The notes under the pieces were generated by a model. That model made no database searches and was not told the origin of the DNA. It saw nothing but the letters and a program-made list of their open reading frames with translations. Shown here piece by piece: positions 34,268 through 44,700 of a stretch of DNA of 64,000 nt. The translations under genes and the position numbers were made by a program. Origin of the DNA: Aculops lycopersici (Eukaryota; Arthropoda; Arachnida; Trombidiformes; Eriophyidae). Every line of letters starts with the position of its first letter. Within the stretch, counting starts at the first letter, position 1. The DNA is taken from positions 357,899 to 421,898 of the forward strand of contig WNKI01000002.1 of NCBI GenBank assembly GCA_015350385.1, written 5' to 3'.

Positions 34268-37200
34268 ATGCCAACCAACATAAACGGCAAGGACCGGATT
34301 GAGATGTCTCCGAAAGACAAAGATATCAATCATTCGAATTATAATATTAATAGGATAGTAATTTTTAGATTTTTACTAATTGTCTCACTCTATTTAACCT
34401 CACTCGCAAGCCAAACATGTCTTTGCAATTCCGATGAACAAACTACCAGCGGAGACACCGATCGACCAGCCTCCACGGTTTCAGTGAATCTCTACGCCAA
34501 ATGGAGATATACTCCCGTCCACCTCGAGGCTAGCGAGATGCTTGCCTCCGATAATCAAGAACACTTTTGGAACTATATAAATGCCATCCATGATAAGTAC
34601 AATTCCACTCGACCCATCAAGAGTCTCAATTTTGAGCAATTGTACAATGAAGTAGTCGAGGTAGCAGAAGAGATCCTTGACGACTCCTATCAGGTGCCAC
34701 TACTTAAATTCTCGCTTGCCCATCATATTAGTTCACCTATGATTGCAGCTCATGAGCAGATAGCAAGAGATAGATTGGGTGAGAAGATTCACGAATGTAA
34801 GGCGCTAATAGAGTTACCCCAACCGCCAATAAATGAGAAGCCTCCCGAGGATGAGAGCGATGCTAAATTGAAGGATCCGTATGGAACCAGGAAAACTCAT
34901 AGTGATGTAAACATCCTCTGTAACAGTGATGATGCTTCTATGGTATTTGAGAAAATCCTCTCTACAGATGACTACGTGAAAACCTACTATCAGCCAACAA
35001 TCTACAAGTCTGATCACATCTATTATGCTCACAACAACCCTAAAGCTAAGAAATTCGAGATTTTGACTGCTGTCATTTACGGAGAGATTGGTACCGAAGA
35101 GTTCAGGGATCTTTACAACTATTGCAAGAAGATGGCTGACTTAGGCAAGATGAATTTTGTAGTGAGACATTTAGTCCCTCTTGACTCAAACAACTCAAAA
35201 GCACGTAACCGAGTAAGCCTTGGAGGTTATGGAGTTGAGTTGGCTATCAAGAGTACAGAGTATCGAGCACAAGATGACACTAGAGTTAAGGGTGAGGCTA
35301 GTCAACTAGCTGAAGATGAAATTAGAGGATTCGTAGAAAAACCAGATGAAATCGAAGATTTGGTTTTCAATGAGCTCGCAAAATCTAGCGAAGAATGGAA
35401 GAGCACAAATCCACATTTCCACGAGCAAATCCTTGAGTCCATAAAGCAGATACCATCCATTAATTCTAGCGATATCGAGGACCTCAGTACTCAGGCTGTC
35501 GGTCTAATACTCTCAGCGCCAGCCGAGAAGCAGTTGGCTCTAATGCGAGATCTCAATCAAAACTTTCCAATTGTTGCACAATCTTTAGTTGGCGAGAAGG
35601 TAGACGATGATATCCGAAAGGAACTCGAGCAAAATCAGATGCTCTTTGCAAGATTTCTTAATCTTGCACCAACTGATGCAGCACTATTCATGAATGGCAT
35701 GTTCTTTGATGTAGATGCGCTGGATATGTTTGCCTTGTTTGAAGTAGTCAAAAATGAGTTTAAGGAATTACATGATGGGACAATCGATTCAACTGAGAGT
35801 GATGTCGAACGATTCTTGGACAAAAGATATGAGGACTTCTATACTAAGATGGTTATAGAACCAGAGAGACCGAATGATCCGTTTCTCAAGATGCAAGTCA
35901 TTCTAGACCCACTGACACGCGGCGCTCAGAAAATCTTGCCAATATTGATGATATTTAGAAAGGTCTTCAATATTAAGTTGAGATTTATGTTCAACTGTAA
36001 CGACAAACATACCTCTCTACCACTGAAAAGTTTCTACAGGTTTGTTATTGAGAGTGAACCTACCTTCAAGAATGGACCTAACTCGCCTCCTGTGCTAAGA
36101 ACTACCTTCAGGAATCTACCAAGCTCATCCTTGTTGACTCTCAATATGGCAACACCCGAAAACTGGCTGGTTGAATCTGTGAGGACTCCATATGATCTAG
36201 ACAACATACATCTAGCAGAACTAGCGGGTCAAAATGTGTATGCCGACTTCGAACTTGAACACCTGTTGCTCGAGGGCCATTGTTTCGATATCACAAACGG
36301 AAGTCCACCGAGAGGTTTACAGTTTGTACTAGGTACGCAAAACAGACCAGCATTGTTTGATACTATTGTTATGGCTAACTTGGGATACTTCCAACTTAAA
36401 GCCAGTCCTGGTGCATGGAACTTGAGGCTTAGAAATGGAAGGAGTGCAGATATTTACTTGATACACCACGTCGATGGAGCTGATTTTATTAAGCACCAAG
36501 ACCCTAAAACCAAGTCGACCTCAGTTGTGCCTGCTTTACTCAACGATTTTAGGAGCAGATTCATGAAAATGCGAGTTCACAAAAAGAAAGATCAACGCCA
36601 CAGAGATTTACTCTCGGACGAGGACGAAGAGGACAACAATATTGGCGATATATGGGGTTCAATTCGTGACTCAATGTGGTCTGGATCCCCGGATAGCAAG
36701 AGTATTGAGGATGCAACTGACAACAAGTTAGCAGATACAAAACTAACACGAACTACAGAGGGCAATCGTCTCAACATTTTCTCACTAGCCTCAGGTCACC
36801 TCTACGAGAGACTGGCAAGAATTATGATGTTGAGTGTCTTGAAAAACACAAATACTCCTGTCAAGTTTTGGTTCTTGAAAAATTACCTATCGCCTACATT
36901 TAAGGACTTTCTGCCCTATTATGCAGAGAAATACAACTTTGACTACGAACTAGTTCAGTACAAGTGGCCCAGGTGGTTGCATCAACAGAGTGAGAAACAG
37001 AGGATCATTTGGGGATACAAGATTCTGTTTTTAGATGTACTATTCCCACTTGATGTCAAGAAAATCATATTCGTGGATGCGGATCAAGTTGTTCGAACTG
37101 ACTTGAAAGAATTACGTGATTTAGATTTAGGTGGTGCGCCCTATGGTTACACTCCATTTTGTGACAGTAGAACGGACATGGACGGGTTCCGGTTTTGGAA

Positions 37201-37753
37201 GACCGGTTATTGGAATAGTCATTTACATGGAAGAAAGTACCACATTAGCGCCCTGTATGTGGTAGATCTACAGAAGTTCCGTAAGATTGCAGCTGGAGAC
37301 AGACTCCGTGGTCAGTATCAAGGATTGAGCCAAGATCCAAATAGTTTGTCGAATCTTGACCAGGACTTGCCAAACAACATGATTCATCAGGTGGCCATCA
37401 AATCCCTACCTCAGGAGTGGCTGTGGTGCGAGACTTGGTGTAGCGATGAAGAGAAGAAGAAGGCAAAGACGATAGACTTGTGCAATAATCCACAGACGAA
37501 GGAACCCAAATTGACTGCTGCTCGAAGGATCGTCGCCGAATGGCAAGATTACGATGATGAGATCAAGGCAATCTACGAGGAGTTTCTAAAAACACAACAC
37601 AAGAGAGTTAGTGAAAGCAACAAGACTGTCCTCGATTCGCACCAGTCTTCGACCAAGTCGTCACTAGATCAGAGCCCCTCCACAAGAGATACCCCATCCA
37701 AGAGTTCAAATGATAAACAAGACACAACTGGCGAAAAGCACGAAGAATTATAG
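34268..37753 (+). CDS. UGGT: UDP-glucose:glycoprotein glucosyltransferase with internal domain deletion
   Basis: A single-exon frame of 1,161 residues (human UGGT1: 1,555). UGGT is the folding sensor of the ER lumen; it reglucosylates N-glycans of misfolded glycoproteins for another calnexin cycle. A hydrophobic signal segment at about 29-50 follows a polar 28-residue extension. From about 75 to 500 it follows the family closely (AKWRYTPVHLEASEML, YGVELAIKSTEYRAQDDT, MRDLNQNFP, ALDMFALFEVVKNE). It then jumps over roughly 400-480 residues to the segment leading into MQVILDPLTRGAQ (about 541) and continues normally. The GT24 catalytic domain spans about 834-1100, with FVDADQVVRTDL (DxD near 936) and SNLDQDLPNNMIHQV. 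The terminal HEEL is a KDEL-like retrieval signal. The missing block corresponds to thioredoxin-like domains 2 and 3 and some flanking sequence. The frame is intact, so it is probably a genuine short form. Confidence 0.96.
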   Translation: MPTNINGKDRIEMSPKDKDINHSNYNINRIVIFRFLLIVSLYLTSLASQTCLCNSDEQTTSGDTDRPASTVSVNLYAKWRYTPVHLEASEMLASDNQEHFWNYINAIHDKYNSTRPIKSLNFEQLYNEVVEVAEEILDDSYQVPLLKFSLAHHISSPMIAAHEQIARDRLGEKIHECKALIELPQPPINEKPPEDESDAKLKDPYGTRKTHSDVNILCNSDDASMVFEKILSTDDYVKTYYQPTIYKSDHIYYAHNNPKAKKFEILTAVIYGEIGTEEFRDLYNYCKKMADLGKMNFVVRHLVPLDSNNSKARNRVSLGGYGVELAIKSTEYRAQDDTRVKGEASQLAEDEIRGFVEKPDEIEDLVFNELAKSSEEWKSTNPHFHEQILESIKQIPSINSSDIEDLSTQAVGLILSAPAEKQLALMRDLNQNFPIVAQSLVGEKVDDDIRKELEQNQMLFARFLNLAPTDAALFMNGMFFDVDALDMFALFEVVKNEFKELHDGTIDSTESDVERFLDKRYEDFYTKMVIEPERPNDPFLKMQVILDPLTRGAQKILPILMIFRKVFNIKLRFMFNCNDKHTSLPLKSFYRFVIESEPTFKNGPNSPPVLRTTFRNLPSSSLLTLNMATPENWLVESVRTPYDLDNIHLAELAGQNVYADFELEHLLLEGHCFDITNGSPPRGLQFVLGTQNRPALFDTIVMANLGYFQLKASPGAWNLRLRNGRSADIYLIHHVDGADFIKHQDPKTKSTSVVPALLNDFRSRFMKMRVHKKKDQRHRDLLSDEDEEDNNIGDIWGSIRDSMWSGSPDSKSIEDATDNKLADTKLTRTTEGNRLNIFSLASGHLYERLARIMMLSVLKNTNTPVKFWFLKNYLSPTFKDFLPYYAEKYNFDYELVQYKWPRWLHQQSEKQRIIWGYKILFLDVLFPLDVKKIIFVDADQVVRTDLKELRDLDLGGAPYGYTPFCDSRTDMDGFRFWKTGYWNSHLHGRKYHISALYVVDLQKFRKIAAGDRLRGQYQGLSQDPNSLSNLDQDLPNNMIHQVAIKSLPQEWLWCETWCSDEEKKKAKTIDLCNNPQTKEPKLTAARRIVAEWQDYDDEIKAIYEEFLKTQHKRVSESNKTVLDSHQSSTKSSLDQSPSTRDTPSKSSNDKQDTTGEKHEEL

Positions 37754-37996
37754 GTTCATATCAAATCAAGTAGAGTAGTAAACTGTTAACTTCTGATCAT
37801 AACCAGATCTCCTCGATCGCAATCTCATCATCAGTGATGTCAATCTATGAATCTTTAATGATGAATATCCTAATATTGCTCTCTTACACAACACAGAGTT
37901 TAGACGAAACTGATTATGCTCAAGCATCCAGTTCCGGCTTGTATTTCCCCTCCCTCCTTTCGGTCCGATCAAAAATATTATTATCTTAATGTTACT

Positions 37997-39067
37997 CTAA
38001 TCCTCCTTAGCTATGACACCCTGGGTGAAAGTTCTCAATCTACTCGAGAATCCTTGGCGTATTTTTTGTGTTACAACAAGTGTAGTAGTGACTATGTTTC
38101 CTAGGAAGATAATGAAGTATATGAAACTTGTTAATATAACTTGCCATTCATGTGTCTCCGGTTCCTGGTAAAGCTTGTATAGAGTATGAGCATTATAAAA
38201 TTGTAATGCATAACCAATATAGAGGAATGGTAATAAGAATGTCAATCCTTTCCACATCCATGAATGGAAGCCTTGTAATGTAACATCCATATCATAGCGC
38301 TCTCCCAAAGCTCGTAGTCTATATAAGCAGCTATGTTGATAGTAGAATTGTAAGTATTGCAAGAAGGCTGTATAGACTGTGTAAAGTAAAAATTTGGCCC
38401 TAAATTCGTTGTAAGATGGTCCATCTGGCCATAAGATAATAATTCCCGCTTGAATGGTGGTAATAAATTGTAATGCCCTCCACCAACCATGAATCCTTGA
38501 ACCATTGACAATCAATATTGACTCCCTGATAGTCAGTGTGCAATGGTACCAAACTAATAGAAATTGGAGTGCCGCATCGAGCGCCTTATAATTGATGAAC
38601 AATGTTATGAAGGATAAAATGAATATGATCAAGTTCAATATCAACTTGAATCGCTCGTACTCCTCCTTGTACTTAAGACGAAAGTCCTTTTCTATCAAAT
38701 TAACATTCAGTGATCCTAATATGATTCTTAAGTAAAGTTCGCCTTTCTTAGGTAATGTGTCACGGAACCTTAGTAATTGATTTTTTCTAAATTCTATCTG
38801 TTGGTCAATATCGTACTTGGTATCCGTTTCAATATCAGTGTGAGTCTCGCACTTTCTAACCTTTTTGCGGAATTGATTTAATCGTTTTAGCTTCTTTTCG
38901 ATACTTTCACTGATTTTATGTTGCAACTTATTGGCCTTTTGGACGGCCGCCTGGTAATCCTTGTGGATTTCCTCCAAGTTGTTCAGTTCATTCTCATTTT
39001 CGTTGTGCTCCTCCTCCAGTTGTGACCAACTTGTGACCTGATCCTCTGAGGGCTCGTCGAGAGACAT
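37997..39067 (-). CDS. TMEM120: TMEM120 (TACAN) multi-pass membrane protein
   Basis: A 356-residue single-exon protein of normal family length (about 340). TMEM120A/B are six-helix proteins of the nuclear envelope and ER, linked to fat-cell differentiation and structurally similar to fatty-acid elongases; a mechanosensitive-channel role has been claimed and disputed. A coiled coil covers about 15-85. Diagnostic blocks are LPKKGELYLRIILGSLNVNL, FLLVWYHCTLTIRESIL followed by NGSRIHGWW, CLYRLRALGERYDMDVT, and FHSWMWKGLTFLLPFLYIGY. The last helix and a short basic tail complete the protein. It is convergent with UGGT (243 bp) and divergent from PPCS. Confidence 0.96.
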   Translation of the reverse strand: MSLDEPSEDQVTSWSQLEEEHNENENELNNLEEIHKDYQAAVQKANKLQHKISESIEKKLKRLNQFRKKVRKCETHTDIETDTKYDIDQQIEFRKNQLLRFRDTLPKKGELYLRIILGSLNVNLIEKDFRLKYKEEYERFKLILNLIIFILSFITLFINYKALDAALQFLLVWYHCTLTIRESILIVNGSRIHGWWRALQFITTIQAGIIILWPDGPSYNEFRAKFLLYTVYTAFLQYLQFYYQHSCLYRLRALGERYDMDVTLQGFHSWMWKGLTFLLPFLYIGYALQFYNAHTLYKLYQEPETHEWQVILTSFIYFIIFLGNIVTTTLVVTQKIRQGFSSRLRTFTQGVIAKED

Positions 39068-39517
39068 CTTGAAGGTTTATTGATCGGATTGATTGTTGTT
39101 CTTTTTGTTTCACTGATGTTATTGTAATGCAAAATAAATTCAATCTCACGCTCTCAATCTTATCCAACTCCTTCCTGGTCCCCCGGTAAAGGCAATCTCA
39201 ACAAGAATTCTACTGTATTGTAACTCTCTATTATGGAGACGACAATTACTCGTCGTCTTGTCCTCTCCCGTCTCCTCTTTTCTTGAAAAATTTGGTTGAT
39301 TTTGTGATAGCTAGAGGTAATTATCGAAGAAAGTATTCGGAATAAAACATACGGAATATAATCAAGTATATTTCTTGTGATGATTCTTATGTTAGCAAGT
39401 TGCATTATTTTCCCTTTTTCGCGCAAATTATTTGAAGGAGCGCTTGCGCCCTCAAAGCTTTGCCTTTCGCTCCATAACAAATGTATGCATTTTCCCTCTT
39501 TCTCCACGAGATGATTT

Positions 39518-39553
39518 CTCTCTCTCTCTCTNNNNNNNNNNNNNNNNNNNNGA

Positions 39554-39592
<39 letters not shown>
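39518..39592. repeat. CT dinucleotide repeat containing an assembly gap
   Basis: CT repeats lie on both sides of a 20-N gap (39532-39551). The words GATGATTTCTCTCTCTCTC appear on both sides, as if two overlapping contig ends had been joined without merging. Confidence 0.9.
39532..39551. other. Assembly gap (20 N)
   Basis: Exactly twenty N in a CT repeat, flanked by the same sequence on both sides. This is probably an artefactual join rather than missing sequence. Confidence 0.95.
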
Positions 39593-39597
<5 letters not shown>

Positions 39598-39929
39598 TCA
39601 TTCTCCGCTCGCTCTCACTCGTTTTGCATGCGGCGACCACGAAGATAGAATTATCTTCATTGCACACTGACGTAATCTATTGTTATTCCATCATCATCAT
39701 ATCATATTATCTGAACTCTTACGATATTATATAACATCAATTAGTCCAATCAGCCAGTGAAGAAAAAAATTAACCTTCAACCTCCACCTCGATGGCAGCC
39801 GCATAGAATTTTACTTGAGCCGTCAATTCTATTTACAAGTTGACAAACTGTACATTTTTTGGAGTCATAAAGAATTGGTAAGCCACGAAATAAATTTTGT
39901 GTTCATTAACATTATTATTAATTGTTACG

Positions 39930-40907
39930 ATGGACCAAACCGCAGCCGAACAATTCCTAAATCGGCTCACAAAACCCCATGACTTGGAGAAGATCCGCCA
40001 GAAGGTGTTGGAGTTTTGCAAATTCCATATTGAGCATGGTTTAGAGAACTCAAAATTTGTTCTAATCACATCTGGTGGTACCAGTGTACCTCTAGAGAGA
40101 AATACAGTGAGATTTATAGATAACTTTTCCATGGGAACTCGTGGGGCTTCAAGTGCAGAAAAGTTTCTCGAGCAGGGTTATGCAGTTATATTTTTGCATA
40201 GAACAAGAACCCTTGAACCATTTCTGAGACACTTCAATCAAAAATTAGTCTTTGACACACTAAGCGAGTGTTTAATTACCGAAGAGGATGACGACAAACT
40301 CGCCCTTGAGCCCATGCACAATCTATTGGATGACATGAGAGACTTGCTTAAGACATATCGAGAGACTAAGGATCGCCTACTTAGCATTGGATTTGTAGAA
40401 CTTGCCGACTATATTCATTATTTGCATGAAATTTCCAATATAATGAACAGGTTATCACCAAAGAGTATTTTTTACCTGGCCGCGGCCGTGTCCGACTTCT
40501 ACATTCCACCAAATAATTTAGCAACGCACAAGATCAACTCAGACGAACCCTTGCATTTAACCCTACAGCTTGTACCCAAATTTCTGCATCCTCTCGTCAA
40601 GTTTTGGGCTCCGGATGCTTATGTGGTTTCGTTCAAATTGGAGACCGAACCCGAGAAGCTCATTGTGAAATCACGTCGAGCTCTCGATTGTTATGGTCAC
40701 AAGTTAGTGATAGCCAACGAGCTTGTCACTAGAACTGAACGAGTTCTTCTAGTGGACCAAACACAAGCCAAGGAGATAAGCTTGAAGAATCAAAATCCGC
40801 CTATCAAAGAGATCGAAACTGCAATAATCAATGAACTTATGGAGCGCCACAATGCATTTCTTCAGTCTCACGTGAACAGTACAAGTAGTAATAGTAGTTT
40901 GCAATAA
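39930..40907 (+). CDS. PPCS: Phosphopantothenate-cysteine ligase
   Basis: Start set at ATG 39930 (MDQTAAEQFL), giving 325 residues; the frame continues upstream only to a TTG. PPCS is the second step of cytosolic coenzyme A synthesis, joining 4'-phosphopantothenate to cysteine (ATP-dependent in animals). The human enzyme has 311 residues. Seen here are the nucleotide-binding segment ITSGGTSVPLERNTVRFIDN, NFSMGTRGASSAEKFL, the HRTRTLEPF block, YLAAAVSDFYIP in the middle, and SFKLETEP with ANELVTR towards the end. All catalytic blocks known to me are present. The C-terminal 20 residues are a Ser/Asn tail. It is divergent from TMEM120. Confidence 0.96.
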   Translation: MDQTAAEQFLNRLTKPHDLEKIRQKVLEFCKFHIEHGLENSKFVLITSGGTSVPLERNTVRFIDNFSMGTRGASSAEKFLEQGYAVIFLHRTRTLEPFLRHFNQKLVFDTLSECLITEEDDDKLALEPMHNLLDDMRDLLKTYRETKDRLLSIGFVELADYIHYLHEISNIMNRLSPKSIFYLAAAVSDFYIPPNNLATHKINSDEPLHLTLQLVPKFLHPLVKFWAPDAYVVSFKLETEPEKLIVKSRRALDCYGHKLVIANELVTRTERVLLVDQTQAKEISLKNQNPPIKEIETAIINELMERHNAFLQSHVNSTSSNSSLQ

Positions 40908-41357
40908 ACTGAGTCTTTTAATCGTAATCTTATTCTGCCGTGTTGCTAGTTACTTATCATGACCATTGTTAAGTGTGCAGTAGACGCTAGTTGTTATGGT
41001 GACAGTTTGGCTACAAAGCGAGTCATTTAAACCTTGCAAAGCCTTCAATTTTAGCGTCTAACACATATTCTTTCCATTCCTTATGAAAAGAATATGAAAT
41101 GTGGCGTCCGGTTTCATATCGCACTTCCAGCCGGCAAATCACCACTAACTTTACTTGTTGCTCCTCATGCAGCCTTCAAAGAGTGAGAATCCAGGTAAAA
41201 AGGGGTTGATTGCCGCCGATCGGCTGAAGGCACGACCTCGACGGTTTGCATACAAGCGCATCCTGATTGTTTTACCTGCTAATAGTACAGTTAAAGATGC
41301 AGGATGGATTATTAGCGATCTAATTAGGTATCTATGCGAGTAGAGAAGTGGATAGGT

Positions 41358-41624
41358 TCACCTACCTGCTGCCGAGCTCACCTGACTAGCTCTAGTATTG
41401 CTGCTAGCGAATTGAAATGGACTCGGCGACTTCGTGTTCGCCGGATTATAGTTGAAGCTTCTGTATGGATAGCAGATTTCATGGCATTCGTAGTCGCAAT
41501 AGTCATAATCGTAGTAATCACAATATCCTGTTCTACATTCATAGTGACACTCTTCGCCGTATTGGGCATAGGCAACGGAAGCCAAGACGACCAGCGTGAG
41601 ACTAGAAATCAAAAGGCACCTCAT
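41358..41624 (-). CDS. Small secreted Cys/Tyr-rich protein, possibly first exon of a spliced gene
   Basis: An 88-codon frame beginning at ATG 41624 with a clear signal peptide (hydrophobic residues 4-18, likely cleavage after AYA, residue 20). The predicted mature part starts with six cysteines in about 28 residues, interleaved with Tyr, Asp and Glu, then a Ser/Asn-rich tail. I recognise no family. A TATA box lies about 105 bp upstream of the ATG. Near the end, a CAG|GTGAGC donor (exon end 41382) could splice across 106 nt to an acceptor (exon start 41275). That would continue in frame for 36 codons to a stop at 41165, adding two cysteines. An unspliced stop at 41358 is equally possible. The charge-rich, Cys-rich secreted form suits a salivary or cuticular product, but this is inference. 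Confidence 0.6.
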   Translation of the reverse strand: MRCLLISSLTLVVLASVAYAQYGEECHYECRTGYCDYYDYDYCDYECHEICYPYRSFNYNPANTKSPSPFQFASSNTRASQVSSAAGR

Positions 41625-41700
41625 GTTTGTTGTTGGTATTATATAAAAATTAGACTCTGAACTTGACTTGACTATGTATATTAGATTGAAGAATTCATCT

Positions 41701-41736
41701 CTGGAATGGTAATTCCAGATTCCAAGTCTTTTTATA
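41701..41736 (-). promoter_or_regulatory. TATA box and palindrome of the small secreted protein gene
   Basis: On the minus strand, TATAAAAAGA spans 41736 down to 41727. It is followed by a perfect 7-bp inverted repeat, CTGGAAT/ATTCCAG with a 4-bp centre (41701-41718), where the transcription start would be expected. The ATG is about 80 bp further on. A crisp TATA promoter is typical of highly expressed, tissue-specific genes. Confidence 0.5.
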
Positions 41737-44700
41737 GCAAATCGATATAATGACGAAACGAAGTGAGAGAGGAAGAGGAGAAAGCTATTGTCATTTTACT
41801 CAAAACTCCCACAAATCACCGCTAAGTGACCAGAAAGTTTCTAGAGTTCGTTCGTTTTCAAGCCCAAGTTCATGTTTACTCAACAACAATAACATCATCA
41901 ACAAGCAACCCACCGGCCAAGCAACCAATCGGGCGATGGTGAGATTTATTTGCGAGTAGGATAAGCAATTAAAAAACTCACACACAACAAAGTGGTAATT
42001 TTTAGTGCAAATGGCAAGCTAGCCACGGCCACCTAACAGGCGAAACAAAATGGAAGTTACACAAATTCAAGTCATGTCATAAGACATGACTTTGATTGTG
42101 CAATCGGCGTGGTGGTTGTTATTGCTCGCCAAGTGCGCCATCTGGCTATTCTCTCAAACAATGTAGCCAACTATCAAGCTGGTAGTTTGTTGACAAAAAA
42201 TGAGATTGCATCTTTGATTATGGTTTCCATATCACCATTTATCAGACAACACACATCGAGTCCCAAACGCCAACTTTTTTGTTAAGAACGATATCTCGAG
42301 CTCCCACAACTCGACTACAAGGTAATCGGCTATAGGGTATCGGCATCCACCATGGATATCCTCTCGCTGCCCCTAACATTGATAACTAGCTCTCACTCTA
42401 GAATATCAAATAGTTATATAGTGAACACACACGTCTAGATTCCTTCGTCGGCTTGAAGATTAGAGTTTTCGAAGCTGAAGGCGAGTTAGTCGAAAAGATT
42501 GATTTAGAACCTGGGAGTTGGAAGTAAGTTCTCTAGAATTAACTTGTACTAGTTGCCCTTATTAGTAAGTTTCTTTAGCGGTTAGTTAGCCTCTACTTCT
42601 ATGCTGCTGACTCGCTAGCTTGCTGAAATCAACAAGTATTTTCAAGCAACGGCACAGCGGGAGAAGAAAGATATATATAGAGAGAGGGAGAGAGTGATCA
42701 ACAAGTAGGCCTTGTTATGCTGAGCTTCTCGCTAAAATTAGGAGATAGCAACACCAACTCAACTATTGATTTGCTACTCTTCCAAATCCAAATTAATATT
42801 GATTTTGAAGTGAAAATGGAAAGGAGCATGCCAACAACTACTTCGAGACGCATAGTGTCCTGGCGTCTAAATGGCGCTGTGAAACTACTAAGGTCATTAA
42901 TGCAACTGCAAACGCGCGAAAGATATACGTGAAACAAGTGGGTGCTCGTCATCTCTGTTGTCGTCGTGGTCGTGGTTGGTGGAGCTGATGTGTGTCTTCA
43001 TTAGAAAAAATAAAAATGAGGAGTACACTCTTTTTTCGCGATTGATCTCCTTCTCTCAATTGCTTCGAGTCGACGTTGTCTTGAAACTTTGCTATGTTTC
43101 ACAAATGAAAGGGAACTAAGGATCTAGAGCCGACTAGTTAATTCCGCAAGCTTATCCTTCTCTATGTTGTCTTGTTAGCGGCGAAAAGGCTCGAGATCAC
43201 ATGCTAAACGAATCGCAACCAGGCGTAGCGTAGCTTGTTAATGGCGAACATGACACTAGTGAAGTGGGAGCAATAGCAAGAGCGAGAGCGGCTACGTACG
43301 TATTTGGCTCGTTTGCTACGCATGTAGTCATTGGTGGTCGTTTTCGGTGTTGGTGGTTGTTGCTGAAATAAAACCAGTGGCGCAATCAGCCAGGCAATCG
43401 AGATTCGATCAACTCGCGGCGAGCCATCGAAAAGTCGACATAGCTACAGTCGCCGCCGCAGCCGCAGCCGCCGATGACGACGACAACAACTTCGACTAAC
43501 ACGACGATGAGCAGATAGAGAGGCAAGTGGCTTTCGGTTTAAGTTCCAGCAAATCAAGCCAAGAAGCTGGAACTTGGCAATCCACTTGGGGCGCCGACGT
43601 TTCGAGGCTGCGCGCCAAGTGGCCCGCATAGCGCCGTATAGATTTGGAGAGGTAAAGTGGCGCTCGCTTTCGGAGTTGGCAAGTTGGAAAGCTAGCTGGC
43701 TAGATGCACGCAGGCACAAAGTGAGCAATGGGAGCGGCAGCGGCCACCACGATCCTAATCAGAGTTTGCGATTTTGCTCGTCTAAAAAATTAAGCGGCCA
43801 GCATGTGGATGCTAGCCAATGGCGTCGCCGCCGACCACTTGTTCCTTCTCACACAAATAAATATCTTCTCGTCCCCCTCTTTCCATTGAGCTTCTCTAGT
43901 TTACTTTTTTATTAGAGCCGAGGCGCAAGTGGAGCGCGCCAATGAGAACAACACACACTCACTTATTGCAACAACACAGTAAGCCACCAATGGCGTCGCG
44001 CCGCTTCCTTCCTTCCCAAATCTCATCTTACTTTGCGCGTTCACTTGTCGACTCAATCAAGATAATAGAGTGGAGCTTTTCGCCGGAGCTCTTTCCCTGG
44101 CACTTGTTGTTATTATTACTGCTGCCGCTGCTCATTCTTTGCGCGGATGTCCCAAGTTTTGGTGCCGACTGTTGCCATTGTTCGTCGCTTTAGCCGATGA
44201 AACGACAGCAACAGCAGCAGCTTCTGACTGATCAACTGGGCGACCAAATCGACTGACTGACTGACTGGGTGATCAGTTTGGGCGTTGCTTGGTTTGCTTG
44301 TCAAGTTTGCGCGTTTTATTTGTTGATCGAACTGATCGAAAAAGGCGATCGATCGATTTGTCGATCTCTTCGCTTCTCTCCCTCTCTCGCTCGCTCGCTC
44401 GCTCTTTCTGCCTCCAGGAGCCAAGTCGCTTCGCTTCGACTATCGCGCTCCTAGACAATGGAGCTGCTAAATGTGGTCGCTATCTCCACTCGCGTCTCTT
44501 TGTCGCCCTTCGCTGTCCTGGTTTCTGTCGAGCTCGCATGAGTCCTTTCCGATTGTTCTGGTGAAAGGGCAAAAGTATCATGCACAAGTGATTGGCTGTA
44601 TGATAATGACGCGTCGTGGTCCTCGTCGGTGATTGCTTATCGCGAAATCCACGACACCGACAACATCGAGTGGGTGACGAGCCGCTGCCACTTGTTGAAT

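Larger units (their letters stand above)
39068..39929. promoter_or_regulatory. Divergent TMEM120-PPCS intergenic region with CT repeat and gap
   Basis: An 860 bp spacer between two genes read in opposite directions, so it must hold both promoters. It contains a CT repeat interrupted by 20 N. I see no additional gene. Confidence 0.6.

Noticed and set aside
39897..39929. 11-codon upstream extension of PPCS
   Set aside because: It begins at TTG; ATG 39930 fits the family start.
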